Assembly: GCA_963718635.1 (NCBI GenBank)
Contig: OY970367.1
Location: 372,001 to 436,000 of the forward strand
Length of the DNA stretch: 64,000 nucleotides
Origin: JAIOQJ01 sp963718635
GTDB lineage: Bacteria; Planctomycetota; Planctomycetia; Gemmatales; Gemmataceae
Direction: 5' to 3'
This document shows, one piece after another, positions 39,154 through 48,381 of the stretch. The notes below the pieces were generated by a model. It did no database searches and was not told the origin of the DNA. It saw only the letters and a program-made list of their open reading frames with translations. Numbering within the stretch: the first letter of the stretch is position 1; the number at the start of each line of letters is the position of its first letter. A program made the translations under genes and the position numbers.

Positions 39154-39827
39154 ATGCGCGTTTGGTTACGCCGACTGCCAGGGCTCGGCATTGCCTTGAT
39201 CATTGTTCTTGTGCCCTTGATGCACTATCGCGCCACCTACGCGCACGGCAAAAGACTGCGCGAAGTTACTCCGGAAAAGTTTTACCGTTGCGGCCAATTG
39301 ACACGCCCGGGTTTCGCGAAGCATTCGCCCGCTATGGCATCCGGACAGTCGTCAACCTGCAAGATGAAGATCCGGACCCGCAGTTAGCCGCGGGTTTCTA
39401 TCGCGAAAAGCCGACAACGCCTGAGAGCGAAGTCTGCGAACAAGCAGGCGTGCGCTATGTAATGATTAGTTTCGATATGCCCCGGCGTGACAAAGCGCCT
39501 TTCGAACAGGCCAAGTCCATCGATGAATTTTTGAAACTTCTCGACGATCCAAAGGCCTATCCCATCCTATTGCACTGCAAGGCAGGCCTGCATCGCACAG
39601 GTCTCTTGACGGCAGTCTATCGGATGGAGTATGAGGCGCTGGCCGGTGGCGGAAGCTCTCCGAGAGCTGCGCGCAACGGGTTTGGAGATACGGCAGCGAC
39701 GACTGCCAACGACTACATTTACTCTTACCTCGAGAATTATCAGCCGCGCTGGAAGCGCCAAGCGGCAACACCCCGAAGCAAAGAGACTGCCGACGGTTTG
39801 TCCCGATCAAGTGAAGGACCGCCATGA
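39154..39827 (+). CDS. Membrane-anchored protein tyrosine/dual-specificity phosphatase, frameshifted
   Basis: A phosphatase of about 224 residues. An N-terminal hydrophobic segment (LGIALIIVLVPLMHY) anchors or exports it. VTPEKFYRCGQLTRPGF then leads into the catalytic domain with VVNLQDEDP and the signature LLHCKAGLHRTGLLTAVYRM, which is the Cys-x5-Arg loop. Three indels break the frame: one missing base near 39313, and a compensating pair near 39632 and 39680, between which the correct reading is RWPVAEALRELRATG. Its stop overlaps the LptF start by 4 bp (ATGA), so the two proteins are made together. The target could be protein phosphotyrosine or a phosphorylated lipid or sugar of the envelope. 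Confidence 0.82.
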
Positions 39828-40924
39828 CCATCCTCGACCGCATGATTTTCTTTGCTTTCCTTCGATCCTATTTCATCTGCTTGGTCAGCGTGCTCAGCTT
39901 GTACGTCATCCTCGACATGTTCACCAATTTAGATGACTTCGGCGCCAAGTCCGGCAAGTTCATCGACGTGTTGCAAAACATCTTCGACTATTACAGCATT
40001 CGCTGCTTTCAGTATTACGATCGGCTCTGTGAAGCGACTGCCATGCTTGCCTCGGTATTCACCATCACCTGGGTGCAACGGAGCAATGAACTCCTGCCGA
40101 TTCTGTCAGCTGGCGTTTCCACCCATCGGATTCTCAGGCCCATTCTCATGGGCTCGGCTTTGATGCTCGGCCTGGGCGTCGTTAATCAAGAGTTAATCAT
40201 CCCACGCATTGCTACCCTGCTGGTTCTCGATCGCGATGACCTCGAAGGCGAAAAGGAATTGATGGTCCAGGGCGCCTATGATCCCAACGGCGCTCACTTG
40301 GAAGGCCATTGGGCTTTTCGCAAAGATCTTACAATCAAGAATTTCTACGCGACTCTGCCTGAAACCCCAGCCAATAACATGATCCACCTGAGCGCAGAGA
40401 TGGCGCGTTATATTCCGCCGAGCGATGACCCGATCAGCGGCGGCTGGCTGTTGATGGGAACGACGCCCCCTGAAATCGAAGCCGAGTATCGGCCCGACAT
40501 GCTCGTTTCACTTGCGCCTGGCAAATACTTCCTGCACGTCCTCGAGGTCGACTTCGAAACGATCACACGGCAGTCCAAGTGGAATGCGTTTTCCTCGTCT
40601 CAGCGGCTTTACGATCTGCTCAATCGTTCCGACGCCCCCCGGCAGGGGCCTGTCGCCGTACTCTTTCACGCCCGCATCAGTCGTCCGGTCGTAGGCCTGT
40701 TAATGGTCGTACTCGGTCTTTCGGTGATCCTCCGGGATCAGACTCGGCACATGTTCATCAGTGCCGGTCTTTGTCTGCTCAGCGGCGGCCTCTTTCACGG
40801 CGTCATCATCATCAGCAAGTTTCTCGGTGATGCCGATTACGTTTCACCGGCGATGGCAGCCTGGCTCCCCGTCTTAATCTTCGGCCCCTATACCCTGGTG
40901 CAGTACGACTCCATTCATACCTGA
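39824..40924 (+). CDS. LptF/LptG-family lipopolysaccharide export permease
   Basis: An intact 366-residue permease of the YjgP/YjgQ family, which with LptB extracts LPS from the inner membrane. The arrangement is typical: TM1 SYFICLVSVLSLYVILDM, TM2-3 around TAMLASVFTITWVQRSNELLPILSAG (a coupling-helix-like NELLPILSAGVS), a large periplasmic beta-jellyroll domain (about residues 130-270), then three C-terminal TMs with ARISRPVVGLLMVVLGLSVIL. The coupled phosphatase gene upstream overlaps by 4 bp. Only one of the LptF/LptG pair is encoded here. It ends 51 bp from a convergent SDR gene. Confidence 0.88.
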   Translation: MTILDRMIFFAFLRSYFICLVSVLSLYVILDMFTNLDDFGAKSGKFIDVLQNIFDYYSIRCFQYYDRLCEATAMLASVFTITWVQRSNELLPILSAGVSTHRILRPILMGSALMLGLGVVNQELIIPRIATLLVLDRDDLEGEKELMVQGAYDPNGAHLEGHWAFRKDLTIKNFYATLPETPANNMIHLSAEMARYIPPSDDPISGGWLLMGTTPPEIEAEYRPDMLVSLAPGKYFLHVLEVDFETITRQSKWNAFSSSQRLYDLLNRSDAPRQGPVAVLFHARISRPVVGLLMVVLGLSVILRDQTRHMFISAGLCLLSGGLFHGVIIISKFLGDADYVSPAMAAWLPVLIFGPYTLVQYDSIHT

Positions 40925-40975
40925 TTCGCTCTTCTTTTAGTCCGTTAGTGTTAGACGTCCTGCTAACGAGGAGTA

Positions 40976-41767
40976 TCAAAAATCGCCGGTGCCGCGTTTG
41001 GACCACCAAGGGAGTGCCAAGCCGCCATCCATGTTGAGAGTGCTGCCGGTCATGTACTGGGTCGCTGGGTCGACGAGGAAGAAGACGCCATGCGCGATCT
41101 CTTCAGCTGTCGCCAGCCTGCCCATCGGCGTGGCTTTGCTGGCTTGTTGAAGCGCATCTTCGGAAAAGAACTTGCGCTCGCCGGGCGTATCGGTCCAGCC
41201 GGGATAGAGGATGTTCACTTTAACTTGATGCGGCAGCAGTTCAAGGGCAGCCGAGCGGGCCATTTGATCCAAAGCGGCTTTCGCCATGTTGTAGGCCATG
41301 CAGTTGGGGAAGGCGATTTGCGCATGAGGGGAACTGACGATAACGACCGAACCCCCTTGCTTCTGCGCCAACATGACATTGGCGCAGGCACGAAGTGAAT
41401 AATAGGCGCCCCACATCGAGACATCGATCGTCTTGCGAAACCCGGCCATATTCGCGGAGGTGAAGGGTTCGCGTTCGCTGAAGACGGCCGAGGAAACAAA
41501 GATATCAAGCCGACCCAGTTCGCGTACAGTACGCGCAACCATCTCTTCAACTGCGGCCTGATCGGTGACGTCTACCTTCAACAAAAGGGCCGTTCGACCA
41601 AGAGCACGGATGTCGGCCGCCGCCTGTTCGGCGCTTTCGGGCATCGTCAAATAATTCAGGGCGACATCCGCTCCCTCTCTGGCGAGATGGAGTGCTGTCG
41701 CCCTGCCAATTCCAGATGATGCACCGGTGATCAATGCTGTTTTGCCGGCCAGTTTTCCCATAGACAT
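40976..41767 (-). CDS. Short-chain dehydrogenase/reductase
   Basis: An intact 263-residue classical SDR. The NAD(P)-binding motif is TALITGASSGIGRATAL, LDIFVSSAVF replaces the usual NNAG motif, and the catalytic residues are the Ser in VVIVSSPHAQIAF and YNMAK (YxxxK). The C-terminal GSTLNMDGGLALPWW is typical of glucose/3-oxoacyl-reductase-like members. The substrate is unknown. It lies downstream of the FHA gene on the same strand, 36 bp apart, so co-transcription is plausible. ATG start at 41767. Confidence 0.85.
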   Translation of the reverse strand: MSMGKLAGKTALITGASSGIGRATALHLAREGADVALNYLTMPESAEQAAADIRALGRTALLLKVDVTDQAAVEEMVARTVRELGRLDIFVSSAVFSEREPFTSANMAGFRKTIDVSMWGAYYSLRACANVMLAQKQGGSVVIVSSPHAQIAFPNCMAYNMAKAALDQMARSAALELLPHQVKVNILYPGWTDTPGERKFFSEDALQQASKATPMGRLATAEEIAHGVFFLVDPATQYMTGSTLNMDGGLALPWWSKRGTGDF

Positions 41768-41803
41768 GATTGCCTCAACGGTTTGCCGGGCCGTGTGAGC
41801 GAA

Positions 41804-42217
41804 TCAATCGTCGTCGCCCCGGCCTTTTGGTTTTGCTAAGCCCGCTTTTTCCATAAGCGACATGCTGCGAAGTCCATCCTCTTCGCGCAGCTGCGACTCC
41901 AGAGCATCCTCCGCGTCGGAGGTAATGTTGTACTGAATCGTATATCGGCGGTTGGCGATGGCAATCTCGTCCCCGGGGCGGACGGGGCGCTGCAGAGTGC
42001 GCGCGCCATTCACCTTGATGCCGTTGCTGCTTCCAAGATCGCGAAAGAACCAATAGCCATCCCGCAACGAAAGTTCACAGTGCAGGCCTGAAATATTCGG
42101 AAACTTCAGGCAGATATCGCACGATTCGCGTCGTCCGACCGTCATGACCGGCCTGATCAGCGGAATCGAATCGCCGCCTCCAAGCGGAATCAGTTCCGCT
42201 CCTTTGTCTCGACTCAT
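41804..42217 (-). CDS. FHA-domain protein
   Basis: A 137-residue protein consisting almost entirely of a forkhead-associated domain, which binds phosphothreonine peptides. Signature residues are VGRRESCDICLKFPNISGLHCEL (GR...SxLH) and LGSSNGIKVNG. A tail of about 45 residues ends in KAGLAKPKGRGDDD. The frame is open upstream into the helicase gene and could be read as one 1177-residue protein. However, the joining stretch (42220-42440) translates a GC-rich hairpin repeat found elsewhere in intergenic DNA, and GAGAGGTG sits just ahead of the ATG at 42217. I therefore treat it as a separate gene, probably co-transcribed with the helicase. Confidence 0.75.
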   Translation of the reverse strand: MSRDKGAELIPLGGGDSIPLIRPVMTVGRRESCDICLKFPNISGLHCELSLRDGYWFFRDLGSSNGIKVNGARTLQRPVRPGDEIAIANRRYTIQYNITSDAEDALESQLREEDGLRSMSLMEKAGLAKPKGRGDDD

Positions 42218-42380
42218 GAAACACCTCTCGACGCCAGATAATTGAATAGAAAAATGCGGCCCATCGGAGAGCAATTTCGAGTATACCCGGCAATATGGCG
42301 ATTGCCAAGAAAATGGAGCAGGTTCATCGCGGGCGGAGTGCGCCAACCGATCCCGGCAAAAACGCAGATCGCTCTTCCCA

Positions 42381-42408
42381 CCCTCCCCCTGCAAAGCCAG
42401 AACGAGGG
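42381..42408. repeat. Decayed single hairpin of the GC-rich element
   Basis: CCCTCCCCCT-GCAAAGCC-AGAACGAGGG is recognisably one half of the paired hairpin element at 6188 and 25066, with mismatches in the right arm. It lies between the helicase and FHA coding regions. Confidence 0.6.
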
Positions 42409-42437
42409 TAAAAGGGGTTCGCGCTCGATGAACCACA

Positions 42438-45337
42438 TCAAGCGCGGCGCCCTGAGGAACCCGCGCGGATGGTGTATTTCGGCTGGGGATCAAGCGCAAC
42501 AGGGAATTAACCCAGCGGCGCTCTTTCTCGCCGGAGATGGCGTCGAAATCGTCGATGGCTCCTTCCCATTGTACCCGGCGGGCGAGCGTGCCTGGGTCGC
42601 CCACCAAGATAAGTCGGCTGCGAGCCCGAGCGAATAAACGCGGGAGCAGTGAAGGCTCTTCACCAAACGTGACGGCACGCGAGACATGGCTTCGTGTCAG
42701 GCTGATGATCAGGACATCACACTCCGAATGCAGCAGTGCAGACGGATCAACCACGCGCTTATCGCCGGGAAGATAATGTTGCAGCACTTGCGCCTGAGCC
42801 GGATAAGCAGCCGTAATGAATAATGAACGATCGCGTGGCAACTGCCGCACCAAGTCGGCGATGGCCTGCGCTTCCGGTAGGTTGGCAAAGCCTTGCTGGG
42901 GAAGCATTCGAGCAAGTTCGTCCGGCAATAATTCGCGTTGTCGCGGGTCCGCCAAGTTGATTTCGTAACCAGCGCCACCGCGGCGCTGAGCCGTCGGCGC
43001 TCGTCGAGGGACTGCTTCGAACTGAACGGCCCCTTCGTGTTTCGTCGCGGCCGAGTATCGAGAACCGACCACAACTGCCTCGTTTAACCAGGCAGCGATT
43101 TCGGGCGTATGCCGATAATCGTTTTGCAGTTGGCAAGTCCGCCCGCCATCGCGTTTGAGCAGATGTTGAATGGCCCACGCCTCCGCCTTCGCGCGATCCC
43201 AGCCTTGGGCGAGTTCGAAAGTAAAGACGAAGGCGGCATGAGAGTGCCCCGACGACAGGTGGGGCATTCGTAGGCCGACGCCATCGCCTAAGTCGACGCC
43301 GATTGGTGGGAGTTCATCGCTGACAGTTGAATTGAGATGAAGCCGCCATTGGCCGTCCGACTGCTCCCAGCAGGCGATACGAATTCGCGGCTGACAGGGG
43401 ATCTCGCCCAGTTCGTGGAAGAGATATTCCTTCGCTTCACCGAGCAACATGTTGGGCGGAAAAAGAACCTCGGCCAGGATCGGTTCGCCCGCATTCGGCA
43501 AGATGCGAAGCTCAATATCCGGCCGATCAGCGACAGCTTCGCGCTCGAGCGTTCGTCGCTCCACTTGTGAAGTGCGATGCAATCGGCAGCAAAGGCGGTC
43601 GCCTTCATTCACCCAGGTTTCCTGATGGAGAGCATCCCATAGCTGGCCAAAGAGGTCGCGGCTCGCCAGGGGCCTTGTGGCCGACCCGTTTTGTCTCGGC
43701 GAACTCATTAAAGTGGTTGCGGTTGCCACGGGCTCGCCAAGCAAAACCCAGCGCCTCGCCTTTTGGCAGACGGCCAACAGTTCGGTCTCCGCGAATCGAT
43801 CGGCGTCGTAAACGATCAGCAAGTCGAAAGGCTTCGTAAAAAACAATGGCTCGGCCGAGATGCTGGAGATGGGACCTGCAACTAACGACAACGAACCTCG
43901 CCAATGGCGCAAAACGGCTTCGGGTTCGGCGTTAACGTAGGTTTGCCAATGTCCGGCCAGTTCGGCCTTTTCAATGGAGGTGTCAAGCTGCTCCGACCAC
44001 GAAGTTTGAGAATCGTCGGCCGATTCGCTCGCGATTGGCGCACTATTCGATGTCGCCGTAATCAAAGCAATTGACTTGTCCAACGTGCGTATTTGTTCCT
44101 CAATACCATCAATCTGGACGTTGATCTCCCGCTCGCGGCGGTCAATTTCCAGTTCAATGAGCGCTTCTTCCTTGGCGGCGAACTCCGCTTCGGCGTTCTT
44201 TCGTTCGAGTTGCAAATTTTCTTCGTGAACTCGGGAATCGGCCAGGCATTGTTCCAGGCCGCTCACCTTCCCCTGAATCGCATCGAGAGATTGCGGAAGC
44301 GATTTGTTCAAAAGCGCCTTCCAAAAAGCGACAGACCAAAAGTGGCTGGACTGCCTCGCTTCAATCAGGGGTCGGAGCGCTTCGCATTCTCCTTTGCTGG
44401 AGCGGACGGCCAACTCGACGCGGGCTCGCTCTTCGCGCAGTTCCGCCTGCTTCGAGTCGATCCGGCCGATAAATTCCAGATTCTCCTCACGGCACGCGGT
44501 CAACAAGTTGTCAATTTCCAGATCGTGACCGGGCGCCTTGGCTGAATGCATTGCATGATCGCGAATGGCCTTCTTCTGTTCGCGCAACCGATCGCACTCC
44601 GCCTGGTGCGCTGCCCGGGCTTTATTTAGGTTTTGCAAATCGCGTTCGATTGCCTGAAGACGTTCGTACTCGTTGCGGGCTTCGACTGCGAATTCGTTAG
44701 CCTGTTGAATCAAATGGCGAAGCCAAAACTCTTCCTGACGTCGTGGGGTCAAGTTGAGAAGGGACGGGGCTAGACCGTCCGCCGACTCGTGACGAGCGAC
44801 CAGACGAATCGCCTTCAGCCGATCGATCGGCAGAGCGGCCGATAAAACCGCATCGGTTGAAGGTCCGTCCGGAGCAACGATTAGAACGCGTATGCTGCGC
44901 TCGACCGCTTGTCGCACGATCTCAACAGCGACGCGGGTTTTTCCACTGCCTGGCAGGCCTTGGATCAGCAGAAGGTCGGGCGTTTGGAGTGCCCGGGCGA
45001 CTGCGTCAACCTGGCCGTCGTCAAGACTGGAATCGAACGCAGTAATCGGATCAACGAACGGAAGAACGGGGAGCGAAGTGGAACCGGCCGAATTCCGGGC
45101 GAGGTTGACAAAGGACCGGAAATTGACATTCGATGAGGAATTGGTCGTTGGAACAAGTTCCCGAGGAAGCAAGCTTTGGCGCCGAGCGAATTCAAGTAAT
45201 CTGTCACGGTTGCCGGCGAGCCACGACGAGCCGGCATCAGAAGGCCGAACGACGCGCGAGAGATCGACGACCGGCGTCGTAGCGGCTCGCAAGGTCAAGG
45301 CAGTGCCGTTCAAGGCATGCGCCTCATGTTGACTCAT
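42438..45337 (-). CDS. SF1 (UPF1-like) helicase with coiled-coil insertion; C-terminal frameshift likely
   Basis: About 965 residues. Walker A is LLLIQGLPGSGKTRVAVEIV (near residue 127). The motif II region is FDLLIVYDADRFAETEL, degenerate relative to DEA-type boxes. The second RecA-like domain has FITAAYPAQAQVLQHYLPGD, DVLIISLTRSHVSRAV and LFARARSRLILVGD, as in AAA_12 helicases. A long charged heptad-like region (about residues 225-440) is predicted coiled coil inserted between motifs Ia and II. The ATG at 45337 has GAGG eight bases ahead. A one-base shift near 42500 would end the protein at TGA 42438 (tail AGSSGRRA), before the hairpin repeat. Without it the frame runs into the FHA gene. 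Its substrate, RNA or DNA, is unknown. Confidence 0.75.
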
Positions 45338-45530
45338 TGCGCAACCTCGGCATTGCGGTTCGCGTCAAAGCGCCGGAGTGCACCCCTTCCTGAACAAGCC
45401 AGTGCATTGCTTTTTCGTTACATATGCAAGCCCGCATCGTCTTCGCTCCAGCCATACGTTTGATCAGATCTAGGTGGGCAGCACGTGCGAAAGGGTTAAA
45501 AACGAGAGTTAGTTGAGTTAGACGGCTCAC
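45324..45530 (-). CDS. Possible small protein upstream of helicase
   Basis: A 68-residue frame with a GTG start whose end overlaps the helicase start by 14 bp. The sequence is basic (MSRLTQLTLVFNPFARAAHL, MAGAKTMRACICNEKAMHW) with no recognised domain. Overlap and strand suggest translational coupling, but the absence of a clear ribosome binding site makes it doubtful. Confidence 0.3.
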   Translation of the reverse strand: MSRLTQLTLVFNPFARAAHLDLIKRMAGAKTMRACICNEKAMHWLVQEGVHSGALTRTAMPRLRNEST

Positions 45531-45668
45531 TGGGTGATTCTAAAAAGTATAGACGGTTTCAATGGCTCGTTCTATCGTTCTTTCGGTTTTTTAGTTCAAT
45601 TCATCAAAGTCTTCACGAATGCTTAATGTTTGAAAAGGCAGCCTAATCACCCTTACACGGAATGAAAC

Positions 45669-47217
45669 TCATTCCTTGGTGGCGGACTTAATTTCGATTT
45701 TCGGTTTGGCCATCAGAAAGCCGGATACTGGTAGGAGCGGCTTGAAGTCGCGAATTTCGTGCCAACTATGGTCGGTGATTTTCAGATGGCCGGGCCCGAT
45801 CGAGCCTTGGCCGAGCGTTGCATCAAGGCCGAGCCATTGACCCTTCACATAGACCTCCGTCCACATATGGAAGGCGAGCGCAGGCGCCGCCATAAGCAGG
45901 ATCGTTGATGTAGACCAAGCCAATGGCCGTTCGCGCCGGTATCCCCTGCGCCTTGCACATTGCAGCCGCCAACATGGAGTATTCGGAACAATCTCCCGCC
46001 AAGGTCTTGGCGACATGATCGGAAGTCGCCATCGCTTCACTGTAGTTGACCGCCTTCATATTGGCTCGTACCCAGCGCTCGATCGCCTTCGCCTTGGCCC
46101 AAGGATCTTGCAGGGTTCCCACGGCTCGGGCGGCAAGGTTTTTCACGTTTTCGTCGTCGCTATTGAGAAAATAGTTGCTTTTCAGAAACTCGTCGGCCGC
46201 TTCGGCGGGCTTGGCGAGGACTTTCGGCGTACGGCGTGCTTCGACGACAAGCTCAAATGTTTTACCATTCAGCTTCTCGATTGTCTGGCGATCATCCGTT
46301 TTGATCAACTTGGCCGGATCGGCATCAGTCCCGACCGTTATCACATACGTAATACTGCCAAGACCATGCACGTCGCCACTGATTGCTCGCGGCAGGCGGA
46401 TCGTCTGCAATTTCGTTAAATCGGGCACAACGCCCAAGGGGCCCATTGCCACCGCCTGAGTGGAACGGAGAAAGGTAAGCGAGCCGAAGTCGGGCATCTC
46501 ACAGCGATTCATCACCGGCTCGAGCGTTTCAGGGTCGAACCAAATTGTAGACGTAGGCATTTGCACGTTCATGATCTGGTCAGGAACCAATTCAGCGCGC
46601 AGCAATTTCTTCTTGCCGCCGCGCGGCAGCAGGATTTCTTCGATCTCTTTGACCGTGACACGAACGGTAGCCACTGAGCTGAAAGTCGGTTCGAAAATCC
46701 GATAAGTCAGTTTGTCCCCCGCGCTGAACTTTTTGACGCGCAACATCATGGCTTCCGCACTCACGCCGATTACTTTGCCGTCCCAGGGGATGGAGAACTC
46801 ATTTTTGACCGCCGATTCAATTCGGAGGTTCATCTTGTTCTTGCTCTCGTCGAGCTTGCCGGTCATCGAAAGAACTTGTTTCTGAGCCAACCAATGGCGC
46901 ATGAAAACGCCTACCACTTCGCCCGAATCGGTTTCTTCCGTACCATTCTCGGCCTTGAGCTGGGCCAGTTGCCCATCCCGCTTGATCGTCAGGCGAAGTT
47001 CCCGCGTGCCACGCACCAGCTTCTGCCCGTTTTCGCCTACCGACTGGGTGTATAAATGGAGGTAGCCGATCTGCTGATCGCGTCCTTCGCGATCGCGGGC
47101 GAATGCGGTATACCAGATGTCCTCGATCGGCTTATCGGGAGCGGCCTGTCCGAAACTGATGCCGCTGGCCGACAGTCCCATCAGCAGAACGGTGCAAATA
47201 AATCGCATAATTAGCAT
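45669..47217 (-). CDS. Secreted transglutaminase-like protein, frameshifted
   Basis: An exported protein of about 515 residues. A signal peptide (MRFICTVLLMGLSASGISFG) is followed by about 330 residues of beta-rich sequence and then a transglutaminase/protease-like domain. The triad is present: Cys in TLAGDCSEYSMLAAAMCKAQGIP, His in LAFHMWTEVYV and Asp in WLGLDATLGQG. An indel near 45885 splits the domain between Cys and His. The tail is LMAKPKIEIKSATKE. Such proteins in planctomycetes are thought to cleave or cross-link peptides at the envelope, but the activity is unproven. Two adjacent start codons (47217 and 47208) are possible. Confidence 0.82.
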
Positions 47218-47582
47218 TCCGAAAAATGAAAATCCGCCGTTGTGTAATCGCTTGCGTTGCGAAAATCGTTCTTGACATTATCGCCTGTTTTACCTGAATT
47301 CTTCAACCATTCTTATTATGGTTGAAGCTGGGCAAGGCTGGCAAAATGTATGCAGTGTCAGCTCTACCCGAACGACCCGAACTCCCCAACCGGAAGAGTG
47401 CCCGGAATCGTCACGGATTCTCTGGCATCTCTATTTTGTGTGCTAGATTACAGAAAGACAGTAATCAAGCCGGCCGGTGACACGAGCCCCTATTGACCTC
47501 GTTGCCATAATAAGCCGGCCTGCCGAAATTATTGCTCCCCTTCAGACATTTCGAATCCAAAAGGGAAACCGATATCGTGACC
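47218..47582. other. 365-bp divergent intergenic region with a hairpin
   Basis: It lies between the transglutaminase gene (minus) and the hypothetical gene (plus). A perfect 10-bp inverted repeat, CTTCAACCAT-7-ATGGTTGAAG, is at 47301-47327 and could be an operator or a transcript hairpin. TTGACA occurs at about 47272, but no good -10 follows. No gene is seen. Confidence 0.45.
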
Positions 47583-48218
47583 ATGCTCGCCAGTTCACTT
47601 TGTACTCCGTCCGGCGGCGAATTTACTTTGACCAGCGCCATCCGGCCGGCGCACGGCGGTTCGATTATTCCGACGGCTGGCTATCGCCTGGAACGATTCC
47701 GCGATCCAGTCAGTCGCCGTTCGATGCCGGTGCTCGCCGCTTCAGTTACGGCCGAACGTTTATTCGAAGTTTTCATCGACCTGCTGCAACCACTCGGTGA
47801 CACGGTCGACGTAATCCTCGAATCGAGTCATGAACAAATTGACGACTTCCACGACGACCTACGCCGAAGCGACATTGATGCTCCCGTGCTTGCCAGCCAT
47901 CTTTACGATTACGAAGAACTCCTCCTCAACGATGGTTGCGCGGGAGTGGCTGTTCTCGCCCAAGGGCAGCCAATTGAAGTCCAATTCGACGAGCATAAGC
48001 TTTTATACGTTTATGCCGCCGACCTCAAACCGTTTCGCCGCATCCTGCGATCCCACGGCATTCGCCGCGACGACCAGTTGCGTCTCATCGCCGAATCCGA
48101 CCATTATCATCACACGCTGCCGGAGTACGCAGAAGAGTTTCGTCAACTTTGGTGCCGCATGGGCGCCGGGGATGTTGACTCCGTGTTGAATGAAGGCAAC
48201 GGCTGGTCGGCCTGGTAG
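47583..48218 (+). CDS. Hypothetical protein, about 211 aa
   Basis: An intact frame with no recognised family. It is a soluble, acidic protein with no signal peptide. Sequence features are LERFRDPVSRRSMPVLAASV, FIDLLQPLGDTVDVILESSH and DDFHDDLRRSDIDAPVLASHLYDYEELLLNDG, and a C-terminal His-containing segment SDHYHHTLPEYAEEFRQLW. The acidic clusters and HYHH might bind metal, but that is a guess. The ATG at 47583 is chosen because upstream codons look non-coding. It is followed by the hairpin repeat group at 48255. Confidence 0.6.
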   Translation: MLASSLCTPSGGEFTLTSAIRPAHGGSIIPTAGYRLERFRDPVSRRSMPVLAASVTAERLFEVFIDLLQPLGDTVDVILESSHEQIDDFHDDLRRSDIDAPVLASHLYDYEELLLNDGCAGVAVLAQGQPIEVQFDEHKLLYVYAADLKPFRRILRSHGIRRDDQLRLIAESDHYHHTLPEYAEEFRQLWCRMGAGDVDSVLNEGNGWSAW

Positions 48219-48254
48219 AATTACTTGGTTAATGATGTGAATAGGGGACCACAT

Positions 48255-48351
48255 GTAGCGGAAGTCGTTAGACTTCCGGGTTCGTCGGAAGTCTGACGAC
48301 TTCCGCTACGAGCTTGGCGCTATGCGTAGCGGAAGTCGTTAGACTTCCGGG
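48255..48351. repeat. Three GTAGC-type hairpin repeats
   Basis: Copies are at 48255-48280 (plus), 48286-48309 (minus) and 48326-48351 (plus). Each is GTAGC followed by GGAAGTC, the loop GTTA or GTCA, GACTTCC and then a G. The stem is perfect. The related hairpin at 1961-1984 has the stem CGAACTC/GAGTTCG. They lie between the convergent hypothetical and STN genes and may double as terminators. Confidence 0.8.
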
Positions 48352-48381
48352 TTTGGCTTACTTGCTCCGCTCGCCTCAAGC

